This document shows positions 8,469-17,152 of a DNA stretch of 64,000 bases, in pieces. The first letter of the stretch is position 1. Each line of letters begins with the position of its first letter. The notes under the pieces are model-generated. The model worked only from the letters and a program-made list of their open reading frames with translations, was not told the DNA's origin and did no database searches. The stretch lies in the NCBI RefSeq assembly GCF_002933295.1, contig NZ_PSSW01000003.1, forward strand, positions 372,001 to 436,000, given 5' to 3'. The stretch is from Marinobacter flavimaris. GTDB taxonomy: Bacteria > Pseudomonadota > Gammaproteobacteria > Pseudomonadales > Oleiphilaceae. The translations under genes and the position numbers were made by a program.

Positions 8469-8660
8469 TTAAAAGCGAGCCGATTCGAAATACTTACGTG
8501 TGTGTTCGGTATCACGTAAACCGCGGCTTTTCGGCGCGTCTTGTCTGACGACCTCCGCTGCGGCGTTCGGTGCAACCGTCATTGCCACCGCAGCCGGTGC
8601 TGCAGCAGCGGCCATTTGCAGGAAACGGCGACGGCTGTTTTCACGCTTCGGGTTGTCCAT
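8469..8660 (-). CDS. Formate dehydrogenase region Tat-target protein (FdhX-type)
   Basis: A 63-residue protein starting at the ATG at 8660, preceded by GGGGGAGG. It has a twin-arginine motif (SRRRFLQMA, residues 9-17), an alanine-rich hydrophobic stretch, and a short charged tail with HTRKYFESARF at the end. This matches the small Tat-target proteins that sit between the TorD-like chaperone gene and fdhA in gammaproteobacterial fdh clusters. Its function is not established; it may form part of the exported complex. Confidence 0.88.
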   Translation of the reverse strand: MDNPKRENSRRRFLQMAAAAAPAAVAMTVAPNAAAEVVRQDAPKSRGLRDTEHTRKYFESARF

Positions 8661-8701
8661 TGGACACCTCCCCCTGGGTTTATGGGACCTTGAGATCCCG
8701 G

Positions 8702-9313
8702 TTACTGAATTGCAAAGGCGTCGGCTTCTACCGCCATGAAGGCTCGACCGAGCGAACCCACTGGTGCGTAAAAAATGGCGCTTTGCGCTTCTTCCAAGTC
8801 GGTAAAAAACAAGGCTGCCCACTTTGCCAGGTGGGCATCAAAAAATGCTTTTTGCGACGGCAGTCCGCTGTCGCATGGAAATTCCCCGGTGATGATGCCC
8901 GCCATGATTTCGCAGAGGGTGCCGATGTGATCTTCCGGCTCCTTTACGTCGCTGCGGGATTTGATACCGCGGGTCATGAGATCCGTACGCAGCTCCGCCA
9001 GGGGCTTCTCATTCAGGAAGCCAGTGAGGTAGTAGCTGGCATAGGGGAGCAGTTCTCCGCGACCGAGTCCGACAAACAGATTGTTGAACTCTCTCTCGGC
9101 GTCATATGGGTTGGTGCGTTCGGCGAGGGCTGCCAAGTTTTTGCAGGCCGAACCGAGGGGCGTCTCGTCGCCTTGTAATGAAGCCAGCCCCTTCAGCAAT
9201 TCACTGGAGGGCGGGTCTACAAGCAGGACGCCAAGCAGCTGATAGATCTGGGCCCTGGCACGATCTTCTTCAGAGATCGAACGCGGGCACTGGATTTCCG
9301 CAGTGTTACTCAA
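8702..9313 (-). CDS. TorD-family chaperone for formate dehydrogenase (FdhT-type)
   Basis: A 203-residue all-helical cytoplasmic protein of the TorD/DmsD family, with the family block near residues 76-105 (EREFNNLFVGLGRGELLPYA) and a middle helix containing EPEDHIGTLCEIMAG. Such chaperones bind the Tat signal of a molybdoenzyme and hold it until the cofactor is inserted. The location directly upstream of fdhX and fdhA makes FdhA the likely client. Confidence 0.88.
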   Translation of the reverse strand: MSNTAEIQCPRSISEEDRARAQIYQLLGVLLVDPPSSELLKGLASLQGDETPLGSACKNLAALAERTNPYDAEREFNNLFVGLGRGELLPYASYYLTGFLNEKPLAELRTDLMTRGIKSRSDVKEPEDHIGTLCEIMAGIITGEFPCDSGLPSQKAFFDAHLAKWAALFFTDLEEAQSAIFYAPVGSLGRAFMAVEADAFAIQ

Positions 9314-9398
9314 TTCCTGTTCCTTCTAATTATTATGTGCGGCCTGTCACGCTATTCTAGTACACAATCCAGAATATTGGCCTGACCGACCTTTAATT

Positions 9399-9442
9399 TG
9401 CTAATAGCTGAAACGTATTCTGCTAATAGTCAAAACGCATAC
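9399..9442. repeat. Imperfect 22-bp tandem repeat at the 3' end of the DUF3306 gene
   Basis: Copies 9399-9420 and 9421-9442 match at 17 of 22 positions. On the minus strand the second copy encodes the true C-terminus RMRFDY-stop. The first, just downstream of that stop and in another frame, would encode RIRFSY-stop. It looks like a diverged extra copy of the gene's tail. Confidence 0.7.
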
Positions 9443-10049
9443 GAGGACGGAATCGTGGTTCCGGCTCCTCTTCCGAGTAGGTCGCCTCTTCTTGGGCAAG
9501 CTGCTGCTCGGGAAGTTCCGTCGGCGTTGCCATATCTTCCAGTTCGGGACTGTCCTCAGAATCCGGTTCCTCGGCGGTTGTGGAATCAGGCTCTGCCAAC
9601 GATGAGACTGCCTGCTTTTCCGACTGATCGTCCACGACGTCCGCGGCTTTTTTGGCTTTGTCGACGAGCCCCTCTCCAACCTTGTATAAAGTTTTCACCG
9701 TCTGTCCGGCCGTCGAGGCCAGTGTGTAGTCCTCATCGTAATCATTGAGGCCGTCCAGAACGGCCAGTACCGGGTTGGATTTCCAGAGTCCCCTCAGGGC
9801 CTTGCGGCGGAGGAACTCCGGAATTTCCTTGCGCATGAAACCGGTGATGTCCGTACCCAGTTCAATGTTTTCCGGGTCAGGCAGGCCATACTTCTCTAGC
9901 AGCTCGTGTTCCGGCAATGCTTCATTGATTGCCAGTTCCTGCTCCTCCGGGGCTGGCTCAGTCTCGATAACCGGAGGAGGGGATGGTTCCGGGCGCTTGG
10001 CGGCTTCGGCCTTCTTGCGAGCCCAACGCTGGAGTCTTGATTCGGCCAT
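9423..10049 (-). CDS. DUF3306 family protein of the fdh cluster
   Basis: A 208-residue soluble protein. The N-terminus (LQRWARKKAEA) and the block DPENIELGTDITGFMRKEIP fit the DUF3306 family that accompanies Fdh genes. The C-terminal third is very acidic and rich in Glu, Pro and Thr, likely disordered, and ends in a basic RFRPRMRFDY. Its ATG overlaps the stop of the DUF3305 gene by one base (TAATG). The molecular role is unknown; genomic context indicates assembly or export of formate dehydrogenase. Confidence 0.8.
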   Translation of the reverse strand: MAESRLQRWARKKAEAAKRPEPSPPPVIETEPAPEEQELAINEALPEHELLEKYGLPDPENIELGTDITGFMRKEIPEFLRRKALRGLWKSNPVLAVLDGLNDYDEDYTLASTAGQTVKTLYKVGEGLVDKAKKAADVVDDQSEKQAVSSLAEPDSTTAEEPDSEDSPELEDMATPTELPEQQLAQEEATYSEEEPEPRFRPRMRFDY

Positions 10050-10627
10050 TACTGAATTCTCGGCTTTTTGATGTTCGCAGGGGCACGGTAAACGTCGCTT
10101 TCCTGGCGAATGCGCGGGTCGCCCTTGGCGTCCTCAACGCCATCCACGCGGACTTCGTCGCGACGACGTTTTTTGAACGGCTCCTCGATATAGTGCATAT
10201 CGATAAACTCTTTTATCCAGGCTGCAAGGGATTCAGGAATAGGAACCGCCTCGACAATGCTTTCGCCACTGTCGAGGGCATCCAGAGCCTCATGGGCGCT
10301 GGCTGTGACGGTGCTGACAACCCACCCGGACGGCGACTGGCTCGTTACATCTTTGTCCAGGATGATCCAGACCGAAGGGGCAGCCATGTTCAGGGAGACC
10401 AGATAGCCTTCAACATCGGCCCGGAACAGCTCCATCGTAACCGTGCCCGCGTGGTAATCGACCACGTCGCCCTCGCGAACCATTTCTTTCCAGAACGCCT
10501 CAGGCGCCCCCGGTATGACGGCAACAGGCTTCCAGATAACCTTTGCCCAACGAGTGACCCCCGGAGACCGGCGAACGACGGCGCCGACCTTCAATTCGCG
10601 TTGCCATTGATCTGTACGACTACTCAT
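10049..10627 (-). CDS. DUF3305 family protein of the fdh cluster
   Basis: A 192-residue soluble protein with a DUF3305-like core: VGAVVRRSPGVTRWAK near the N-terminus, VIPGAPEAFWKEMVREGDVV, and GWVVSTVTASAHEALDA. The ATG at 10627 is chosen over one 12 bases upstream because GAGAAG precedes it. The gene is the first of the minus-strand fdh block, is translationally coupled to the DUF3306 gene, and faces the ferredoxin gene at 10771. Function unknown; it always keeps fdh company in related genomes as far as I recall. Confidence 0.8.
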   Translation of the reverse strand: MSSRTDQWQRELKVGAVVRRSPGVTRWAKVIWKPVAVIPGAPEAFWKEMVREGDVVDYHAGTVTMELFRADVEGYLVSLNMAAPSVWIILDKDVTSQSPSGWVVSTVTASAHEALDALDSGESIVEAVPIPESLAAWIKEFIDMHYIEEPFKKRRRDEVRVDGVEDAKGDPRIRQESDVYRAPANIKKPRIQ

Positions 10628-10770
10628 GGTGCTTCTCATTTTTTGTTATAGCGTAAAAATAGCAGGGCACAAACGATTATCCAATTGTCCAAAAGATAAT
10701 GCCTGTGGCATGCTCGAAAAGCGATACGGAAACGTACACGTATAAAAACAACGAAAGAGTCAAACTCCTG

Positions 10771-12750
10771 ATGACGGCATCCAAGACCCTATTACTATGT
10801 AGCTGCGACAAATCACAGACCTTCGATTCAGAGGCCCTGCGCAAAGCCGCGGCCGCGGATCAGGTCATCGCAGTGGATCAACTGTGCGGCAACGAAATGA
10901 GTATTGCCGCCGAGCACCTGGGCGCCAGCAGTGACGTGCTTATTGCCTGTGGCCAGCAGGCGGCTTTTTTCGAGCGCCTTGCGGAGGACGTTTACGCCGA
11001 GACCCAGCACTCAGCGCCGCTCCAATCCATTGATATCCGGGATCGCGCCGGCTGGAGTGCCCCCGACGCGAAGCCCGAACGGTTGCACGCCAAGCAGGCC
11101 GCCCTGGTTGCCGCTGCCCAGCTGCCGGCACCAATGGCGCCGGCAAAAACCATCCAGTCCAGCGGCGTGTGCTGCATTGTGGGTCCCACCGAACAGGCCA
11201 TAAGGATGGCCGGACTGGTGCAGGACGAACTGGGCGTGACCTGCATTGTTAATGATGCAGGCCCGATCCAGCTGCCATCTGCTGCCTACGACGTGGCCAA
11301 AGGGCAGTTGACGGGCGCCTACGGCGCACTGGGCAATTTCAAGCTGGAATTTGCGCACCTGCAACCCCTGCATCCGGCCGGTCGCGGTGAGCTGGGTTAT
11401 GAGGCAGCCAAGCCCACCGCCCGCAGCGAATGCGACGTGTTCATCGATCTGCGTGGCGGTGCCCCGGCATTTCCCAGCCACGAGAAGCGCAACGGTTACT
11501 TCTGGGCCGACCCGAAGAAGACCGGCGAGCTGGAGCGCATTGCCCTGACGGCCAGGGAAATGGTGGGTGAGTTCGAAAAAACCGTGTACTTCAGGCTCGA
11601 AGAGTCGCTCTGCGCGCACTCCCGGGCCAACAAGCCCGGTTGTACCCGTTGCCTGGATGTATGCCCGACGGAAGCCATTTTCTCCTTTGGCGACCATATT
11701 CAGATCGATTCGGACATTTGCGCCGGCTGTGGCTCCTGCGCCGCCGTTTGTCCCACCTCTGCGGTGACCATGAATGAGACGCCATTCGAGGCGATCACCA
11801 AGGCTGTTGAAGTGATGGCCAAGGTCTATCGCGAGCATACTCACGAATCGCCACGCCTGGTGTTCCATACCCTGGAGGCTGGCACAGAGGCCATTGCCAA
11901 CCTGGCCCGCTACGATAATGGCCTCGCGGATGATCTGATCCCGATGGGGCTCGAGCATGTCGACCGGATTGGGCACGCTGAAATCATGGCGGCGTTCGGC
12001 GCCGGCTACGCCGAGGTTCTGATCCTTGCGGACAATGAGCTGGATCGCCGGGCGGTGACTGCGGAAGTGGAACTGGCCCAGGCCATGCTCAAAGGCACCC
12101 ACAACTCGCCGAGCCGGGTGCGGGTCATTTCCGCCATCGAACTCTGCGATGCGGGTGACAATGCCGGGCGAGTGAGCGATCCGGTTCTGCTGGTTGGCGG
12201 TCGCCGGGATATCACACGGGTGACAGTGGCTGCGATGTCGGACAAGATCGAAGAGCCGATTCCGCTCCCTGTAGGCGCGCCATACGGTGCGATCGAAATT
12301 GATTCCGATAAATGCACGCTCTGCCTTGCCTGTGTATCACTCTGCCCGACGGGCGCCCTTGGTGACCACCCGGATCGCCCCGAGGTCCAGTTCACGGAAA
12401 ACGCCTGTGTCCAGTGTGGTATCTGCGAGAGTACCTGCCCTGAGACCGCCATCACCCTGAAGCCCCAGCTGGATGTGTCCAAGGCGGCGCTGAGTGCCCG
12501 GGCATTGCACGGTGAGGAGCCATTCGAATGCATCAAGTGCGGAACCCCGTTCGGCGTTGCCAGCACCATTAACCGGATCGTCGAGAAACTGGAAAACCAG
12601 CACTGGATGTACAAGAACTCTGATAACGTGCAGCTGATCAAGATGTGCGACGACTGTCGGGTCAAATCCCAGTTCCATGGTGACAACGCACCCATGGCGG
12701 CCGGTGAACGCCCCAGGGTCCGCACCAGTGATGATTATCTGGACAGCTAA
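10771..12750 (+). CDS. Multi-cluster 4Fe-4S ferredoxin protein of the fdh cluster
   Basis: A 659-residue cytoplasmic protein. Two pairs of ferredoxin motifs are visible: [12 protein letters not shown] with [15 protein letters not shown] near residues 293-335, and [15 protein letters not shown] with [15 protein letters not shown] near 515-565. A final CIKCG...CDDC pair lies near 590-635. The N-terminal 200 residues have CSCD and resemble a nucleotide- or flavin-type fold without cofactor motifs I recognise. Related proteins accompany fdh genes in Shewanella and Pseudomonas relatives. The start at 10771 is preferred because upstream codons are atypical; the ribosome site is weak. Likely electron transfer or Fe-S assembly for FDH. 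Confidence 0.82.
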   Translation: MTASKTLLLCSCDKSQTFDSEALRKAAAADQVIAVDQLCGNEMSIAAEHLGASSDVLIACGQQAAFFERLAEDVYAETQHSAPLQSIDIRDRAGWSAPDAKPERLHAKQAALVAAAQLPAPMAPAKTIQSSGVCCIVGPTEQAIRMAGLVQDELGVTCIVNDAGPIQLPSAAYDVAKGQLTGAYGALGNFKLEFAHLQPLHPAGRGELGYEAAKPTARSECDVFIDLRGGAPAFPSHEKRNGYFWADPKKTGELERIALTAREMVGEFEKTVYFRLEESLCAHSRANKPGCTRCLDVCPTEAIFSFGDHIQIDSDICAGCGSCAAVCPTSAVTMNETPFEAITKAVEVMAKVYREHTHESPRLVFHTLEAGTEAIANLARYDNGLADDLIPMGLEHVDRIGHAEIMAAFGAGYAEVLILADNELDRRAVTAEVELAQAMLKGTHNSPSRVRVISAIELCDAGDNAGRVSDPVLLVGGRRDITRVTVAAMSDKIEEPIPLPVGAPYGAIEIDSDKCTLCLACVSLCPTGALGDHPDRPEVQFTENACVQCGICESTCPETAITLKPQLDVSKAALSARALHGEEPFECIKCGTPFGVASTINRIVEKLENQHWMYKNSDNVQLIKMCDDCRVKSQFHGDNAPMAAGERPRVRTSDDYLDS

Positions 12751-12767
12751 AAACAACAGGACACATC

Positions 12768-13616
12768 ATGGTTGAGTACACCGAAGTAGGAAAAAAACCG
12801 AACCTGATCGGAACCGACGCTCCCCGGCCTCAGGACAAAAACCCCAGGGGCGTTGATCGGATCATCGCCATCGCCTCGGGCAAGGGTGGCGTTGGCAAAT
12901 CCACCGTGTCGTCCAACCTGGCGGTTGCCCTGGCCTCGAAAGGTCTCAAGGTCGGCCTGCTGGACGCCGACGTCTACGGCCCGAGCCAGCCCCGCATGCT
13001 GGGGGTTTCCGGTCGGCCGTCCAGCCCGGATGGAAGCACCATCCTGCCGCTGAGAAACCACGGCGTAACGCTGATGTCCCTGGGCCTGATGGCCCCGGAA
13101 GACGAAGCCATCGTCTGGCGCGGGCCGATGCTGATGGGCGCCCTGCAACAGATGATGAACCAGGTGGAATGGGGACGGCTGGATGTGCTGCTGGTGGATC
13201 TGCCGCCGGGCACGGGCGATGTCCAGATGACCCTGAGCCAGAAGTTCTTTGTTGCAGGAGCGGTTATCGTCTCGACGCCCCAGGACATCGCCCTGATGGA
13301 TGCCCGCAAGGGTATTGATATGTTCAAGCGGATGGATGTGCCGCTGTTCGGGTTGATTGAAAACATGGCCTCGTTTATCTGCGATGGCTGCGGCAAAGAG
13401 CACCATCCGTTCGGACACGGTGGCGCGCGGGCGGAAGCCGAGAAACTCGGTTCGCCGTTCCTGGGAGAGATTCCGCTGGATCTCGATATCCGGGTGGGAT
13501 CGGATGGCGGAGTGCCGATTGTGGTATCCAAGCCGGATAGTCCCCAGGCGCAAGCGTTCCAGCGCATCGCCGATGAAATTGTTGCCTCTGACGTCTACGC
13601 CCGGGCCATCCAATGA
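12768..13616 (+). CDS. Mrp/ApbC-type Fe-S cluster carrier ATPase
   Basis: A 282-residue P-loop protein with a deviant Walker A (GKGGVGKST, residues 38-46), the [10 protein letters not shown] switch (67-75), the [11 protein letters not shown] block (141-151) and the CxxC that binds a bridging cluster (CDGC, 205-208). It lacks the N-terminal MIP18-like domain of full-length E. coli Mrp. It follows the ferredoxin gene by 17 bases and overlaps the next gene by 4. The context suggests a dedicated rather than housekeeping copy, serving the Fe-S clusters of formate dehydrogenase or its ferredoxin partner. Confidence 0.9.
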   Translation: MVEYTEVGKKPNLIGTDAPRPQDKNPRGVDRIIAIASGKGGVGKSTVSSNLAVALASKGLKVGLLDADVYGPSQPRMLGVSGRPSSPDGSTILPLRNHGVTLMSLGLMAPEDEAIVWRGPMLMGALQQMMNQVEWGRLDVLLVDLPPGTGDVQMTLSQKFFVAGAVIVSTPQDIALMDARKGIDMFKRMDVPLFGLIENMASFICDGCGKEHHPFGHGGARAEAEKLGSPFLGEIPLDLDIRVGSDGGVPIVVSKPDSPQAQAFQRIADEIVASDVYARAIQ

Positions 13617-14317
13617 TCGATACACCCCAGTTCCCACCGTTACTGACCGGGGAGGTGGTACCCAGGCACACCGACCCTTTTGACAAGGCCGTGAGCCGGG
13701 CCATTGCGGGCGTTGACTCCGGCACGGTGTTCTACTCCGAGCAAGGCGACAGCCTGCGTGCGGCCCTGGTGCTGGCGCCGGAAACACCCCTGGAAGAGGC
13801 CATTCAGGCGGTCTATGTCGCCCAGATAGGTCTGGCCGAGAGTCTGGGTGCTCTGGCCCCGCCCGAAGTCCCCGTACACTTTGTATGGCCCGACCGCATC
13901 AAGGTCAACGGAGCTGTCTGCGGAAGCGTCCGGTTTGCTGCGGACGTGTCTGATCCGAAAGCGCATCCTAACTGGTTGGTCATTGGCGTTGAGGTGCCCT
14001 TTATCCCGATGACCGACGAGCCGGGAGAAAATCCGAACGAAACCTGTCTGTACGAAGAAGGCTGCGTTGAAATCACGCCCATGGCCCTGTTGGAAAGCTG
14101 GTCCAAACACACGCTGTTGTGGCTGACCTACTTTATGGACAGTGGCTTCGAGCGGGTGCACAACGAATGGCGGCCCCGCTGTGACACGTTGGGCAAGACA
14201 ATCGAACGGCCCCGGCCCGGACTTTTTGTTGGCCTGGATGAGAAAGGCCGGATGCTGTTGCGTCAGGATGTGATGACCGAGACATTGAGCTTGATTGAAT
14301 TCGCGGAGCACGTATGA
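13613..14317 (+). CDS. Biotin/lipoate-protein-ligase-like protein
   Basis: A 234-residue protein resembling the BPL_LplA_LipB_2/DUF4444 group. The block [19 protein letters not shown] (88-106) corresponds to the W-P-N-D...K-x-x-G region with the substrate-contacting lysine of biotin ligases, and [10 protein letters not shown] follows as in their GxGxN strand. The N-terminal half has no GRGRxGR adenylate-binding loop, so normal biotinylation is doubtful. Its start overlaps the mrp-like stop (ATGA) and its stop overlaps the next gene, so the three are translated together. No biotin- or lipoate-accepting protein is seen nearby. Confidence 0.72.
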   Translation: MIDTPQFPPLLTGEVVPRHTDPFDKAVSRAIAGVDSGTVFYSEQGDSLRAALVLAPETPLEEAIQAVYVAQIGLAESLGALAPPEVPVHFVWPDRIKVNGAVCGSVRFAADVSDPKAHPNWLVIGVEVPFIPMTDEPGENPNETCLYEEGCVEITPMALLESWSKHTLLWLTYFMDSGFERVHNEWRPRCDTLGKTIERPRPGLFVGLDEKGRMLLRQDVMTETLSLIEFAEHV

Positions 14318-14790
14318 AGCTGGCCCGAACCCTGCAATTGGATATATCGGACGAGAACGTATTTGAAAAGCCTGCGCCCAGCGGCGAATGGGCGATCTCC
14401 GGTGGCTTCGAGTTTTCCAACTGGACCGAAGCAGACCTGAAAGGGAAAGCCCGCCAGGCGTTCACTAATGGCTGGTACAGCATTGAGTCTGGCGGCCGCG
14501 CCAGTTTCGTGGGTGTATGCAATATCACCGAGCCGGAACTGGAGCAGGTGCGACGAACCCTCGCCCAGACATTTGTTGACCATTATGGCGCGCCGAGTAT
14601 TGATGCTGCCTATCCGGTGGCCTGTGCAGAAATCGATCAGATGCGCAACATGTGTGAAGACTTCGAGGACAACACCTTGCTGATGGTCAGCCGCACGCTG
14701 ACCGAGCTGGGTGTCGAGGAAACCTACCGTTCCCGGGGGCCGCAGGATGCTTCACTGGAGGCCTTTGCGGTGCACGGCAGCGTTGACTGA
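14314..14790 (+). CDS. DUF6505-like protein of the fdh cluster
   Basis: A 158-residue soluble protein beginning [17 protein letters not shown], with a central GGFEFSNWT and NGWYSIESGGRASFVGVC. My family assignment (DUF6505) is from memory of proteins that follow the biotin-ligase-like gene in formate dehydrogenase loci and is moderate. It overlaps the preceding gene by 4 bases and ends one base before the convergent moeA. Function unknown. Confidence 0.6.
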   Translation: MKLARTLQLDISDENVFEKPAPSGEWAISGGFEFSNWTEADLKGKARQAFTNGWYSIESGGRASFVGVCNITEPELEQVRRTLAQTFVDHYGAPSIDAAYPVACAEIDQMRNMCEDFEDNTLLMVSRTLTELGVEETYRSRGPQDASLEAFAVHGSVD

Positions 14791-16038
14791 TTACAGCCCG
14801 AAGCTGCCGTAGGGAATAAACCGCACGGGGGTGCCCGGCTCTATCTGCTGGGCGCTTTCATCCAGTTCCACCAGTCCGTCGGACCAGGCCAGGCCGGTCA
14901 CCCGGCCGGAGCCTTCCGAACCGAACACCTCAACCTGCCCATCCCGAACCCGTGCCCGCAGCATCTCGCTGCGCCCGGGTTTTTTGTTCTTGGAAAAATT
15001 GGCCGGCATCACATAGGCCTGTGGCTCAAACCATTCCGCGCCTGCCAACAACGCCATGGCCGGAGCACCAAACCGCAGGGCACAGACCCAGGCGGCCACC
15101 GGATTACCCGGCAGCCCAACGACCGGCGTGCCCTGGAACATGGCGAGCGCCAGAGGCCGGCCGGGTTTGATGGCGATGCGCCAGTTGCTGATGTCGCCAT
15201 GGGCTTTCAGTGTTTTTGACACGTGGTCTTCGTCGCCGGCAGACACGCCACCGCTGGTCAGGATCAGGTCGCAGTGTTCCGCGCCGCGCTCAAGCGCTGC
15301 TTTCACCTCTTCGGCCCGGTCCAGCGCATGGCCTAGATCCACGAGCTCGTAGCCCAGTTGCGAAACCAGGGCGCTGAGCATAGGGCGGTTGGCGTCGTAA
15401 ATCTGCCAGTCGGTAACAGTTGCCCCGACCGGTTTCACTTCATCACCAGTGGACAGCACACCAACTCGCAGTCGTTGATAGATGTCGACGGATTCCACGC
15501 CCACGCTGGCTAGTACCGAAATCTGGGTCGGGCTCAGGCGGGTTCCGGTTGTGAGGATCTTGTCCTTTGCCTTTATGTCTTCTCCGGCTTTGCGGGCATT
15601 GGCGCCTGCTTTTAGCGTGCCGTTCAGGTGCAGCTGGCCATCCGCGACATCGCAGTCTTCTTCCAGAACCACGGTATCTGTGCCGGCTGGAATGACCGCT
15701 CCGGTCAGAATCCGGATTGCGTGGCCTTCGGGCACCTGGCCTGTGTATGGCTCACCGGCGGCACTGCGACCTTCGACCAGGGGTAGGGTGCAGGGCACGT
15801 CCGTCACCGGTCCGGCCAGGGCATAGCCGTCGACGGCGGAATTGTTGCTTGGGGGATGAGCCCGGGGCGCATGGACATCGTTTGCCAGGATGCGGCCGTT
15901 TACCTGGGAGAGGGGAACGGCGCGCTCAATCTCCACCACAGGATGTAACCGTGAACGCAAACGCTCAAGGGCCTCTTCAACCGGGGTCCAGTTGACGCCG
16001 GGGGGTAGGGCAAAGCAGTCGTTGCGAAGCGGTTTCAT
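14791..16038 (-). CDS. moeA: Molybdopterin molybdotransferase
   Basis: A 415-residue MoeA, the enzyme that inserts molybdate (or tungstate in related enzymes) into adenylated molybdopterin. The N-terminal domain has NSAVDGYAL, the gephyrin-type domain has SGGVSAGDEDHV (near 257-268), and KPGRPLALAMFQGTPVVGLPGNP is conserved. Length is standard. Last gene of the fdhD-mobA-mobB-moeA set. Confidence 0.95.
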   Translation of the reverse strand: MKPLRNDCFALPPGVNWTPVEEALERLRSRLHPVVEIERAVPLSQVNGRILANDVHAPRAHPPSNNSAVDGYALAGPVTDVPCTLPLVEGRSAAGEPYTGQVPEGHAIRILTGAVIPAGTDTVVLEEDCDVADGQLHLNGTLKAGANARKAGEDIKAKDKILTTGTRLSPTQISVLASVGVESVDIYQRLRVGVLSTGDEVKPVGATVTDWQIYDANRPMLSALVSQLGYELVDLGHALDRAEEVKAALERGAEHCDLILTSGGVSAGDEDHVSKTLKAHGDISNWRIAIKPGRPLALAMFQGTPVVGLPGNPVAAWVCALRFGAPAMALLAGAEWFEPQAYVMPANFSKNKKPGRSEMLRARVRDGQVEVFGSEGSGRVTGLAWSDGLVELDESAQQIEPGTPVRFIPYGSFGL

Positions 16039-16064
16039 GGATCTTCGGCTCCTGGTTGGGCTGT

Positions 16065-16556
16065 TCAGGCTGGCTGACGGTTGAGAATAAAATCAGCGAT
16101 GGCGGGGATATCGTTGATGTCGAACACGGGTCCCGAGAACTCGGCAGCGTAGTCCGACGCCACGGCAACAATGCTCGGATCCTCGGTGAACAGCGGTGAC
16201 CGCGAACCCTCCCGCCGGTGCACCTCGATCTTGGCGTGGGAGTGGGTCTTGAAACCCTCCACCACCACCCAGTCGCAGGGGCCCAGCCGGGACAGTAATT
16301 CGTCCAGCGTTGGCTCTGTTGCCCCCCGGAGTTCGTGCATGATCGCGAAGCGCTGACCACCGGCCAGTATGACCTCACGGGCACCGGCGTCCCGGTGCTT
16401 GTAGCTGTCTGTTCCGGGCTGATCCACATCCACCATGTGGTGGGCATGCTTGATCGAATTCACCGTTAACCCCCGACTGGACAGCTCACGAATCAGGGCC
16501 GAGGCCAGGGTGGTCTTTCCGGAGTTTTTCCAACCTACAATGCCGATGACGTTCAC
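16065..16556 (-). CDS. mobB: Molybdopterin-guanine dinucleotide adaptor protein
   Basis: A 163-residue P-loop GTP-binding protein with Walker A GWKNSGKTT at residues 8-16 and the MobB block IKHAHHMVDVDQPGTDSYKH. The GTG start at 16556 overlaps the mobA stop (GTGA); a longer upstream reading lies inside mobA and is not family-like. It assists MobA in making the bis-guanine-dinucleotide cofactor that FdhA needs. Confidence 0.93.
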   Translation of the reverse strand: MNVIGIVGWKNSGKTTLASALIRELSSRGLTVNSIKHAHHMVDVDQPGTDSYKHRDAGAREVILAGGQRFAIMHELRGATEPTLDELLSRLGPCDWVVVEGFKTHSHAKIEVHRREGSRSPLFTEDPSIVAVASDYAAEFSGPVFDINDIPAIADFILNRQPA

Positions 16557-17140
16557 TTCAGGTTCTGCTCCGCCCAGGCCAGATCTTCCGGCGTATTGAT
16601 GTTGAAAAAGTCGCCCTCGTTGAACACCACCAGGGTTTCGCCCTGGGCCTGAGTCCACTGGCGGATCTTGCGAACCCCATCGTTCAGGGCCGCCCGAAGG
16701 TTGTGGCGCAAGGATACCTGCCAGCGACCAAAGGTTGGCTGTGGCAGTCGGCCCCGCTCGGCGTCCGGCGTGGCTGCCAGTACCACCGGGGTATCATATC
16801 CGGCCAGTCTTTCGGCCAGGTCCCGGGGAAAGGAGGGCGTGTCCGCGGCAACGCTGATCAGCCAGTCATGGCCCTGCTCGGCCGCCCAGTCCATGCCGGC
16901 CAGTACACCGGCCAGCGGGCCGGGAAAGCCCTCGATGGAGTCTGCGACCACTGGCAAACCCAGATCGTCAAACCGATGTATATCGCCGTTGGCATTCAGT
17001 ACCACCGCGTCAACCTGCGGCGTGATTCGCTCAATAACCCGCTGGATCAATGACTGGTCGCCAAGCATAAGCCGGCCTTTGTCGCCGCCGCCCATCCGGT
17101 TTGCCTGGCCGCCGGCCAGGATGACTGCGCAATCGGTCAC
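16553..17140 (-). CDS. mobA: Molybdenum cofactor guanylyltransferase
   Basis: A 195-residue nucleotidyltransferase that joins GMP to molybdopterin. The N-terminal LAGGQANRMGGGDKG (residues 8-22) is the GTP-binding signature, and ISVAADTPSFP (near 95) is the metal-binding D-x-P block. It is followed by mobB with a 4-base overlap. Confidence 0.95.
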   Translation of the reverse strand: MTDCAVILAGGQANRMGGGDKGRLMLGDQSLIQRVIERITPQVDAVVLNANGDIHRFDDLGLPVVADSIEGFPGPLAGVLAGMDWAAEQGHDWLISVAADTPSFPRDLAERLAGYDTPVVLAATPDAERGRLPQPTFGRWQVSLRHNLRAALNDGVRKIRQWTQAQGETLVVFNEGDFFNINTPEDLAWAEQNLK

Positions 17141-17152
17141 GCCGTGCCTCCG

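Noticed and set aside
5292..8548. Several long plus-strand frames (up to 204 residues) opposite fdhA and fdhB
   Set aside because: They lie fully within clear genes on the other strand, have low-complexity His/Gly/Val-rich translations typical of antisense frames, and no start signals.
11011..12102. 363-residue minus-strand frame opposite the ferredoxin gene
   Set aside because: Long only because of GC-rich codon bias; the plus strand has unmistakable cysteine motifs.
12747..13787. 346-residue minus-strand frame opposite the Mrp-like gene
   Set aside because: Shadow of a gene with an intact Walker A and CxxC on the plus strand.
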